A DNA stretch of 31,089 bases from the NCBI GenBank assembly GCA_900545925.1, contig URAZ01000038.1, positions 1 through 31,089 of the forward strand. The letters run 5' to 3'. Each line of letters starts with the position of its first letter. Positions within the stretch are counted from its first letter, which is position 1. The stretch comes from an uncultured Eubacteriales bacterium (GTDB lineage Bacteria > Bacillota > Clostridia > Oscillospirales > Oscillospiraceae). Position numbers and translations under genes: made by a program. Below, piece after piece: positions 1 to 6,175 of this stretch. The notes below the pieces were generated by a model. It made no database searches. It worked only from the letters and a program-made list of their open reading frames with translations, and had not been told where the DNA came from.

Positions 1-29
1 GCTGCCATGAATCTCAAAAAGCTGGCGGT

Positions 30-121
30 ATGGAGTTGGAAAAACTCCATTTTCGCCTTCATTTTCGCTTGGTTTTGTCCAAATTACGAAAAAACTCCCG
101 CTTTCGCTCCTCGAAAGCGGG
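30..121. repeat. Two intergenic palindromes upstream of a terminator
   Basis: The first 140 bases hold no gene that I can recognise. Two perfect inverted repeats are visible: 8-bp arms at 30-37 and 43-50 with a 6-nt loop followed by TTTTCG, and 10-bp arms at 97-106 and 112-121 with a 5-nt loop. They may be the 3' end of a transcript from a plus-strand gene left of the window, or decayed copies of a dispersed palindromic element. Which of the two cannot be decided from this window. Confidence 0.4.
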
Positions 122-140
122 GTTCTTTGACAAGTTGAGC

Positions 141-166
141 AGGCCCGCCGGTTTCCCGGCGGGCCT
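141..166 (+). terminator. Intrinsic terminator of an upstream plus-strand gene
   Basis: Perfect 11-bp G+C-rich stem (141-151 with 156-166) and a 4-nt loop, followed by a T-rich stretch (GTGCTTTATTT). The T-rich side lies to the right, so it would end plus-strand transcription arriving from before base 1. The minus-strand side has no T run, so it is a poor terminator for the HAD gene. Confidence 0.6.
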
Positions 167-186
167 GTGCTTTATTTCATGATTGA

Positions 187-236
187 GGGCCTGCCTCCGG
201 CAGCCCTATCTTTTCTCTCGCAAGAGAGAAGATAGG
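187..236. repeat. Double-hairpin intergenic palindromic element
   Basis: Two adjoining hairpins. The first has arms 187-195 and 199-206, with a one-base bulge and a TCC loop. The second has arms 205-219 and 224-236, with a two-base bulge and a GCAA loop. There is no T run on either side and no ORF support. Two abutting hairpins of this sort resemble the short palindromic intergenic repeats common in Oscillospirales genomes; that comparison is from general knowledge. The rest of 237-324 shows nothing further that I can name. Confidence 0.45.
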
Positions 237-324
237 AAAGCGTGCTTTCAAATTTGTGACTTTGCAACCTCTCAGACACTTCGCGCCAACTCTCCTTTCG
301 TGGGAGTCTTGTGGCATGCAAATT

Positions 325-1107
325 TTATTCCGCCACGATCTCCCCCACGCCGTTCAGAATATATGTCGGGCGGTAGGGATAGTCATTTATGTCGGCACGG
401 CTCGTGCAGCCGGAGAGGACGAGGACGGTGGCAAGGCCGGATTCCATGCCCGCAATGACGTCGGTGTCCATCCGGTCGCCGACCATGGCGGCTTCCTCAG
501 AGTGAACGCCCAGCAGATGCAGGCCCGTGCGCATCATAAGCGGGTTCGGCTTGCCCATGAAATATGCCTTTTTGCCCGTCGCCAGCTCAATGGGCGCGAC
601 GAGCGACCGGCAGGCGGGCGCAATGCCGAACTCCGTCGGTCCCGTGAGGTCGGAATTCGTGGCGATCAGCCGCGCACCGTTCAGCACCAGCCGGACAGCC
701 TTGGTAATGACCTCATAATTATAGCTTGCCGTCTCGCCGACGATCACATAATCCGGGTCAACGTCGTTCATCGTGACGCCCACATCATACAGCGCGTTCA
801 GAAGTCCCGGCGCGCCGATCACGAACGCGGTGCAGCCCGGCGCCTGCTTTTTGAGAAACGCGGCAGTTGCTAACGCACTGGTGTAGAAATGCTCCTCGTC
901 GATGTCCAGGCCCATGCGCTGCAGCTTCTGCCGCAGCTCCTTGGGCGAGCGCTCAGACGAGTTCGTCAGGAACAGAAACTGCTTGCCGTTTTCATTCAGC
1001 CAATTTACAAACTCCCGCACGCCCGGCAGCAGCTGGTTGCCGAGATAGATCACGCCGTCCATGTCGCAGATAAAGCCCTTCCGGGCGCGTAATTCTTCCA
1101 GATTCAT
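325..1107 (-). CDS. HAD-IIA family sugar-phosphate/nucleotide phosphatase (NagD-like)
   Basis: A 260-residue cytoplasmic hydrolase of the haloacid dehalogenase superfamily, subclass IIA (NagD/AraL/PGP type). These enzymes remove phosphate from small sugar phosphates or nucleotides. All four HAD motifs are visible: the DMDGV nucleophile motif (Asp15, acid/base Asp17), the LTNSS motif (Thr48-Asn49), Lys186 in MGKPNP, and the metal-binding GDRMDTD motif (Asp211, Asp216). The cap lies between motifs II and III, as in subclass II. Length matches the family. The start is supported by a GGGGAG ribosome site about 8 nt upstream and a promoter at 1171-1199. It follows sufB on the same strand after 138 bp but has its own promoter. 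The exact substrate cannot be read from sequence. Confidence 0.92.
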   Translation of the reverse strand: MNLEELRARKGFICDMDGVIYLGNQLLPGVREFVNWLNENGKQFLFLTNSSERSPKELRQKLQRMGLDIDEEHFYTSALATAAFLKKQAPGCTAFVIGAPGLLNALYDVGVTMNDVDPDYVIVGETASYNYEVITKAVRLVLNGARLIATNSDLTGPTEFGIAPACRSLVAPIELATGKKAYFMGKPNPLMMRTGLHLLGVHSEEAAMVGDRMDTDVIAGMESGLATVLVLSGCTSRADINDYPYRPTYILNGVGEIVAE

Positions 1108-1170
1108 CTCTTTGACTCCCCTCTTCCCGCTCCTGCGGCGGGGTATCTTTTTTCATTTGCTTACAAACTC

Positions 1171-1199
1171 AGTATATGGGATAAGATCCGGAAAAGCAA
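1171..1199 (-). promoter_or_regulatory. Sigma-A type promoter of the HAD phosphatase gene
   Basis: Reading the minus strand: -35 TTGCTT (1194-1199), a 17-bp spacer, and -10 TATACT (1171-1176). The predicted start is about 55 nt upstream of the HAD start codon. It lies in the gap after sufB, so the phosphatase is probably transcribed separately from suf. Confidence 0.55.
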
Positions 1200-1245
1200 G
1201 GCAGTTTGCACAAATTTAATGAAGATTTATTGTTGATTTTACCAA

Positions 1246-2169
1246 TCAGCGCAGGAAGCCCTCGAGAATCTTCTCCTCCGCCTCCTCCGGCGTCAGGCCA
1301 AGCGTCTCCAGCTTCAGCAGCTGTTCGCCCGCGATCTTGCCGATGGCGGCCTCGTGCATGAGCGTTGCATCCACATGATTGCAGGTGATCTCCGGAATGG
1401 AGCGCACCTTCGCCGCGCCCATGATGATCGAATCGCACGACACATGGCCGAAGCAGGGGGCGTTACCCTGCACACGCGGATAAAAGACCTGCGTGGACTG
1501 CTCCTTTGCAACGGAGCGGGAGACGACGCGTGTGCGCGCGCCCGCTCCGTTCAAAATCACATCCATCTCGCTCACGGCATGCTGATCGCCTGCTGTCAGG
1601 AGTTTTTCGTTGATCTGCACCTCGGAATTTGCGCCGTTGGCCTCGCACTTCGTATAGCGCTTCGTGTCGTCAACGCCGCCGATCTGGCTGGTGTCCATAA
1701 CGATGGACGCACCTTCTTCGAGATATACGATGGTCTGCGGGTTCAGAATGCGCTTGCCGGTGCCTTCGCCCTCGCCGTAGTGCTTCTCAATATAGTGCAC
1801 CTTCGCGTTTTTGCCGATGTAGAAAGTGTGGATGCCGTCGTGCTCGGAGTCGCAGTCGCCGCAGTTATGGATGCCGCAGCCGGCCACGATCGTCACGTCC
1901 GCGCCCTCGCCGACAAAGAAGTCGTTATAGACCATGTCGTGGAACCCGGCTTTGCTCAGAACGACGGGGATATGCACGTTTTCACTTTTGGTAAAAGGTG
2001 CGATTTTGATGTCAATGCCGTCCTTGTCGGTCTTGGAGACAATCTGGATATGCTCAGAGTTCTGGCGGAATGCCTTCTGACCGTCAAGACGGATGTTGAC
2101 CGCACCGTCCGGAATGCCCGTCATATCCGAGACGGTCTTGAGAATGCTTTTCTGAATGTCGTTCAGCAT
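1246..2169 (-). CDS. sufB: SufB/SufD-family Fe-S scaffold protein (short SmsB-type)
   Basis: A 307-residue SufBD-core protein, the scaffold on which Fe-S clusters are built with the ATPase SufC. It is much shorter than Escherichia coli SufB (about 495 residues) and lacks the long N-terminal region. This is the form found in archaea and anaerobic Firmicutes, where one protein serves instead of a SufB/SufD pair. The C-terminal core keeps the pair used by SufB for cluster assembly: Cys245 in CDSIIMG and Glu273 in MHEAAIGK. A cysteine-rich segment (CGIHNCGDCDSEHDG, residues 98-112) is typical of this short branch. The start codon overlaps the end of sufC by 7 nt, with a GGAGGTGA ribosome site inside sufC, so the two are translationally coupled. 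No sufS, sufU or sufD is seen nearby. Confidence 0.93.
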   Translation of the reverse strand: MLNDIQKSILKTVSDMTGIPDGAVNIRLDGQKAFRQNSEHIQIVSKTDKDGIDIKIAPFTKSENVHIPVVLSKAGFHDMVYNDFFVGEGADVTIVAGCGIHNCGDCDSEHDGIHTFYIGKNAKVHYIEKHYGEGEGTGKRILNPQTIVYLEEGASIVMDTSQIGGVDDTKRYTKCEANGANSEVQINEKLLTAGDQHAVSEMDVILNGAGARTRVVSRSVAKEQSTQVFYPRVQGNAPCFGHVSCDSIIMGAAKVRSIPEITCNHVDATLMHEAAIGKIAGEQLLKLETLGLTPEEAEEKILEGFLR

Positions 2170-2897
2170 GTTCCGTTCACCTCCAGCAGATTGCAGCCCG
2201 CGACGGTCTGCGACAGCAGCTTCGGATAGAGTTCATCCGCTGTACCACGCCCGGCAATTTCGCCGTTTGCGATCAGGACGATCTCGTCGGCCAGCCGGAT
2301 GATGCGCTCCTGATGAGAGATGATGAGAATCGTGCGGCCGCCCTTTTCATGAAGTTCGCGGAACGTCTCCGTCAGCCTGGCAAACGACCACAGATCGATG
2401 CCCGCCTCCGGCTCGTCGAAAATCATAATCCGGGAGTTTTTGGCCAGCAGCGTCGCAATCTCGATGCGCTTGACCTCGCCGCCGGACAGGCTTGTGTCCA
2501 CGTCACGGCTCAGATAGTCGCGTGCACACAGGCCCACCTGCGTCAGATAGGAACATGCCTCGTCATGCGAGAGCGGCTTGCCCGCCGCAATGGTCAGAAG
2601 GTCGGAGACTTTCATGCCCTTAAATCTGGGCGGCTGTTGGAAGGAATACGAAATACCGCGCCTTGCGCGATCGGTGATGGAAAGGCCGGTGATGTCCTCG
2701 CCGTCCAGCAGGATCTGGCCGCCGGTCGGCGCGGCGAGGCCCATGATCAGCTTGGCAAGCGTCGTCTTGCCGCCGCCGTTCGGGCCGGTAATGACAAGGA
2801 ATTTTCCGTCTTCTACGTCCAGAGAGACGTTTTTGACGATGTCCGCGCGTCCCTGCGCGTCAGCCGCAGTCAGGCTAAGATTCTTGAGTGTGAGCAT
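2163..2897 (-). CDS. sufC: Fe-S cluster assembly ATPase SufC
   Basis: A 244-residue ABC-type ATPase without membrane segments, the partner of the SufB-like protein encoded just downstream. ATP binding drives the conformational change of the scaffold. Visible motifs: Walker A GPNGGGKTT (38-46), a Q-loop with FQQPPRF (86-92), signature LSGGEVKR (137-144), Walker B IMIFDEPEAG (157-166), and the His-switch ISHQ. The LSGGEVKR signature and FDEPEAGID form are characteristic of SufC rather than of transporter ATPases. It is the first gene of a two-gene operon with a promoter at 2933-2961 and an AGAGGA ribosome site upstream of the ATG. Confidence 0.96.
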   Translation of the reverse strand: MLTLKNLSLTAADAQGRADIVKNVSLDVEDGKFLVITGPNGGGKTTLAKLIMGLAAPTGGQILLDGEDITGLSITDRARRGISYSFQQPPRFKGMKVSDLLTIAAGKPLSHDEACSYLTQVGLCARDYLSRDVDTSLSGGEVKRIEIATLLAKNSRIMIFDEPEAGIDLWSFARLTETFRELHEKGGRTILIISHQERIIRLADEIVLIANGEIAGRGTADELYPKLLSQTVAGCNLLEVNGTC

Positions 2898-2932
2898 GTG
2901 TGTTCCTCTTTTATTCTAAATAAACTGAGAGT

Positions 2933-2961
2933 ATTCTATCATAGTTTGTTCATTTGTGCAA
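2933..2961 (-). promoter_or_regulatory. Promoter of the sufC-sufB operon
   Basis: Minus strand: -35 TTGCAC (2956-2961), a 17-bp spacer, and -10 TAGAAT (2933-2938), about 30 nt upstream of the sufC start codon. The surroundings are A+T-rich compared with the genes. No clear operator for an iron-sulfur regulator such as IscR was recognised. Confidence 0.5.
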
Positions 2962-3023
2962 TGAATAGCCTTTTTTTCCAGAAAACTTTCTCTGTTTTTC
3001 CGGGAAAATTCCGTGTGCCTTCC

Positions 3024-3052
3024 TGTACAAACGACGCAATGTCTGCTATAAT
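3024..3052 (+). promoter_or_regulatory. Extended -10 promoter of the glmU-like/prs operon
   Basis: -35 TGTACA (3024-3029), a 17-bp spacer, and consensus -10 TATAAT (3047-3052) preceded by TGC, an extended -10. The AT-rich initiation zone runs to about 3066, and the leader is about 40 nt before the ribosome site at 3083-3089. It diverges from the suf promoter 60 bp away. Confidence 0.65.
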
Positions 3053-3099
3053 ATAAATAATATAAGCAGAATGTCTATCGGTAAAGGAGCGTGGGTCTG

Positions 3100-4287
3100 T
3101 TGTCTGATTTATCTGCCGTCGTCTTTGTGCCTGACGACACCGCAAAAACAGGATCTCCCCGTCCAATGATGCTGCAAGCGATCATGGGGACGCCGCTGCT
3201 GTCGTGGCTGACGCGTTCTCTGGCCGCAGGCGGGGTTGGACGCTTCTTTTTGGTCTGCCACGAGCGGTTTTTGTCCGAGGCGAAGCGCTGCTTCCCGGAC
3301 GGCTGCGAGTTGAGCTGCGCAAAGCTTGAGGAGACTGCCGACCAGCTCCATGTCTTTTTATCCACGGCTGACGAGCAGGAAGAGGACGTCATCGTCGTCA
3401 CCGGCCCTGCTGTGATCGATCCCTTTGCCGTTGATGAAGCGGCATTTTCCGGCGCACCGGCCGAAAGCGGCGTAAGTTCCGTGAGCCGTCAGGCGCTGAT
3501 GGATGCGCTGGATGATACGTTTATCTTCACCGACTTCATGAAAGAACACGGTGTTCCGTATACCGACCGCGACGGTGTTTATGCCGTTTCGTCCATGCAG
3601 CAGCTGGCCGAATGGAAGCCGGTTCTCAGCCGGGGCGTTTTGTACGATCTGGCCGCCGCAGGTGTGTCGGTCTGGGACTATGACAATACCTATGTCGAGC
3701 CGACCGTTTTTGTCGGGGCCGGGACGGAACTGCTGCCCGGAACTGTGCTGCGCGGCACGACATCCATCGCCGACGGCTGCACCATCGGCCCGAACAGCTA
3801 TCTGGAAAACGTAAAGGTCGGAGAAAACACAAGAGTCAACGCCTCGCAGGTCTACGATTCCGAGATCGGCTCCGACACGACCGTCGGCCCCTTCGCCTAT
3901 GTCCGTCCGGGTTCGCGTATCGGGTCGCATGTGCGCTGCGGCGATTTCGTGGAGGTCAAGAACTCCACCATCGGCGACGGCACGAAAATCTCCCATCTGA
4001 CTTACATCGGCGACAGCGACGTGGGCCGGGATATCAACTTTGGCTGCGGCACGGTCACGGTCAACTATGACCGCGTGAAAAAATCCCGCACGGTTATCGA
4101 CGACAACGCCTTCATCGGCTGCAACGCGAATCTCATCGCACCCGTTCACATCGGAGAAGGCGCGTATATTGCCGCCGGGTCCACCGTGACCGACGACGTG
4201 CCCCCCGCAGCGCTTGCCATTGCCCGCGCCCGCCAGCAGAACAAGCGCGACTGGGCCAACCGGCACAAGCTGAAGGAAAAGAAATAA
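3100..4287 (+). CDS. GlmU-like acetyltransferase with degenerate nucleotidyltransferase half
   Basis: A 395-residue protein at the glmU (gcaD) position before prs. GlmU makes UDP-GlcNAc by acetylating glucosamine-1-phosphate and then uridylylating it. The C-terminal left-handed beta-helix (about residue 195 on) is well kept, with acetyltransferase residues matching E. coli GlmU: Arg269 in YVRPGS, Lys287 in VEVKNS, His299 in SHLTYIGD, and the NYD motif. The first 190 residues are short and lack the LAAGxGTRM nucleotide-binding loop and the GTAHA motif; SPRPMM stands where the loop should end. The uridylyl step is therefore probably lost. Start: TTG at 3100 lies 10 nt after AGGAG (3085-3089), whereas an in-frame GTG at 3091 is only 1 nt from it. 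Transcribed from the promoter at 3024-3052, likely with prs. Confidence 0.85.
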   Translation: MSDLSAVVFVPDDTAKTGSPRPMMLQAIMGTPLLSWLTRSLAAGGVGRFFLVCHERFLSEAKRCFPDGCELSCAKLEETADQLHVFLSTADEQEEDVIVVTGPAVIDPFAVDEAAFSGAPAESGVSSVSRQALMDALDDTFIFTDFMKEHGVPYTDRDGVYAVSSMQQLAEWKPVLSRGVLYDLAAAGVSVWDYDNTYVEPTVFVGAGTELLPGTVLRGTTSIADGCTIGPNSYLENVKVGENTRVNASQVYDSEIGSDTTVGPFAYVRPGSRIGSHVRCGDFVEVKNSTIGDGTKISHLTYIGDSDVGRDINFGCGTVTVNYDRVKKSRTVIDDNAFIGCNANLIAPVHIGEGAYIAAGSTVTDDVPPAALAIARARQQNKRDWANRHKLKEKK

Positions 4288-4300
4288 CTTTTGTATCCCC

Positions 4301-4316
4301 GGCGGCAGGGGCCGCC
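4301..4316 (+). promoter_or_regulatory. GC hairpin in the leader between the glmU-like gene and prs
   Basis: A perfect 6-bp stem (4301-4306 with 4311-4316) with an AGGG loop lies just after the stop codon of the glmU-like gene. It has no T run, so it is not a convincing terminator. The remaining leader to the prs start (to 4382) is rich in CA/AA and looks unstructured, ending in an AGAGAGGG ribosome site. It may help stabilise or translate the prs message. Low certainty. Confidence 0.3.
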
Positions 4317-4382
4317 ATTCAAATATAAAATCAACACAGAACAAGAACAGACCGAACAACACAAGAGAGAGGGTAATTTCAT

Positions 4383-5333
4383 ATGATTTCTCATGGTAAG
4401 AACGTCAAGGTATTCTGCGCCAACGCCAACCGTCCGTTTGCCGAGGGTGTCTGCCGCAAGCTGTGGCTGCCGCTGGGCGACTGCACGGTAACGACCTTTG
4501 CCGACGGCGAGGTTTCCCTGACGATCAATGAATCTGTCCGCGGCAGCGACGTATTTCTGGTTCAGTCAACCTGCAAGCCGGTCAACAACAATCTGATGGA
4601 ACTGCTCATCATGATCGATGCCTGCCGCCGTGCCTCCGCCGGCCGCATCACCGCCGTCATTCCGTACTTCGGCTATGCCCGCCAGGACCGCAAGGCCAAG
4701 GGCCGTGACCCCATCTCCGCAAAGCTGGTCGCCAACATGATCGAAGCTGCGGGCGCAGACCGCGTGCTGACCATGGATCTGCATGCGTCCCAGATTCAGG
4801 GCTTCTTCGACATTCCCGTCGATAACCTGCTCTCCAATCCCGTTTTCGTGAAATATTACATGTCCAAGTTCGAGCATCCGGAAGAGATGGTCGTCGTTTC
4901 CCCGGACGTTGGCTCCGTCGCCCGCAGCCGCACGTTTGCCAACAAGATGGGCATGAATCTCGCCATCGTAGATAAGCGCCGTGAAAAGGCCAATCAGTGC
5001 GAGGTTATGAACGTCATCGGCGACGTCAAGGGCAAGAAGTGCATTCTGTTTGACGATATGGTCGATACCGCCGGTTCTCTGTGCAACGCAGCCAAGGCGA
5101 TCGTCGAGATCGGCGGCGCAACTGAGGTTTATGCCTGCGCGACCCACGGCGTGCTCTCCGGCCCGGCCAACGAGCGCATCGCCAACAGCTGCATTAAGGA
5201 ACTGACCTTCCTCAACACCATTCCGCCGCTCGAGGGCGCATGCAGCAAGATCAAGTATCTGGACGTTTCCCCGATCTTTGCCGATGCCATCCAGAGAATT
5301 TACGAAGAAAACTCCATGTCCGTTCTGTTCTGA
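4383..5333 (+). CDS. prs: Ribose-phosphate pyrophosphokinase (PRPP synthetase)
   Basis: A 316-residue cytoplasmic enzyme making PRPP from ribose-5-phosphate and ATP, the precursor of nucleotides, histidine, tryptophan and NAD. Typical class I length. Visible motifs: the flexible catalytic loop YARQDRKAKGRDP (98-110), the MDLHASQIQGFF block (131-142), and the PRPP-binding loop DDMVDTAGS (224-232). Ser replaces the more usual Thr at the end of that loop, a mild change. An AGAGAGGG ribosome site precedes the ATG. It sits between the glmU-like gene and pth, the same order as Bacillus subtilis gcaD-prs-ctc-pth, but ctc is missing. Only 5 bases separate it from pth. Confidence 0.97.
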   Translation: MISHGKNVKVFCANANRPFAEGVCRKLWLPLGDCTVTTFADGEVSLTINESVRGSDVFLVQSTCKPVNNNLMELLIMIDACRRASAGRITAVIPYFGYARQDRKAKGRDPISAKLVANMIEAAGADRVLTMDLHASQIQGFFDIPVDNLLSNPVFVKYYMSKFEHPEEMVVVSPDVGSVARSRTFANKMGMNLAIVDKRREKANQCEVMNVIGDVKGKKCILFDDMVDTAGSLCNAAKAIVEIGGATEVYACATHGVLSGPANERIANSCIKELTFLNTIPPLEGACSKIKYLDVSPIFADAIQRIYEENSMSVLF

Positions 5334-5338
5334 TTTTT

Positions 5339-5935
5339 ATGCTGTTTCAAAAGCCAACGTATGACTGGCTGATCGCGGGGCTCGGCAATCCGGGTTCTGA
5401 ATACGAGAAGACCCGTCACAATACCGGTTTCATGTCCCTTGACCTGCTGGCTGCGCGCCTGCAGGTCAAGGTTTCCAAGGAGCGCTTCAAGGCGCTCACC
5501 GCGCAGGCGGACTTTGACGGCCAGCGTCTTCTGCTCATGAAGCCGCTAACCTTTATGAACGCCTCCGGCATCGCCATCGAGGCCGCCGCGCACTTTTATA
5601 AAATCCCGCCAGAGCGGGTGCTCGTCCTCTTTGACGATATTTCGCTCCCCGTCGGCAAACTTCGTATCCGCAAAAACGGATCTGCCGGCGGCCACAACGG
5701 TCTGAAGTCCATCATCTCCTGCCTCGGCTCTGACCAGTTTCCGCGCGTCAAGATCGGCGTCGGCGCCAAGCCGCACCCGGATTACGATCTGGCCGACTGG
5801 GTGCTGTCCACCGTCTCCAAAACCGAATGGCCCGACTATCAGGAAGCCATGTCCCACGCCGCCGACGCCGCCCTCTGCATCGTCAAAAACGGCTGTGAAA
5901 AGGCCGCGGCGGAGTATAACGGGAAGATGTTTTGA
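5339..5935 (+). CDS. pth: Peptidyl-tRNA hydrolase
   Basis: A 198-residue enzyme that releases peptides from prematurely dropped peptidyl-tRNAs. The signature GLGNPGSEYEKTRHNTGF is at residues 14-31, with catalytic His27. FDDISLPVG supplies the catalytic Asp, and GSAGGHNGLKSI is the second family signature. The ATG at 5339 is chosen because it gives the family length and begins just before the first beta strand (YDWLIAGLGNPG); a longer in-frame reading would run back into prs. There is no clear ribosome site in the 5-base gap, so translation is probably coupled to prs. Confidence 0.95.
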   Translation: MLFQKPTYDWLIAGLGNPGSEYEKTRHNTGFMSLDLLAARLQVKVSKERFKALTAQADFDGQRLLLMKPLTFMNASGIAIEAAAHFYKIPPERVLVLFDDISLPVGKLRIRKNGSAGGHNGLKSIISCLGSDQFPRVKIGVGAKPHPDYDLADWVLSTVSKTEWPDYQEAMSHAADAALCIVKNGCEKAAAEYNGKMF

Positions 5936-5960
5936 GTGCACCCAAATACGCACGCACCTT

Positions 5961-6129
5961 GCCCACATCGCCCCGGCAAGACGCACCGTTTTTTACGGAA
6001 AGCTGCAGCAAATTCGGAACTTCCCAACGGGCCGATGTGGGCAGCGGCCCCTACAGGGTGCTGTGCAAATTTCCCCCATCTCACTTTCAATACCCCACCC
6101 CCTACGCATAGGAGACGCTCTCCTATGCG
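5961..6129. repeat. Palindrome-rich intergenic element between pth and mfd
   Basis: The 240-bp gap 5936-6175 has no convincing gene. It holds a 10-bp inverted pair (5961-5970 with 6033-6042), a small CCGT/ACGG hairpin inside it (5986-5998), a GGGCCG/CGGCCC hairpin (6029-6050), and a perfect 11-bp hairpin (6105-6115 with 6119-6129, loop CGC). The GGGCCGATGTGGGC...CGGCCCCTACA wording resembles a dispersed intergenic palindrome that I associate with gut Oscillospirales; this is from memory, not a search. Bases 6147-6165 are T-rich and run into the mfd ribosome site. Confidence 0.5.
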
Positions 6130-6175
6130 CGTTGCCTGTTGGGCGAAAAATTGTTTTTATTTTTAGGAGAATCCC

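Noticed and set aside
1126..1153. Small CCCGC/GCGGG hairpin followed by T6 on the plus strand
   Set aside because: It lies in the minus-strand leader of the HAD gene and no plus-strand gene ends there; the stem is only 5 bp, so a terminator call is not justified.
3358..4362. Minus-strand open frame opposite the GlmU-like gene
   Set aside because: The plus strand shows hexapeptide repeats and acetyltransferase residues with promoter and ribosome site; the opposite frame has none.
5240..5338. Longer start for pth reaching back into prs
   Set aside because: It would overlap prs by about 95 bases and add residues absent from the Pth family; the ATG at 5339 gives the normal length.
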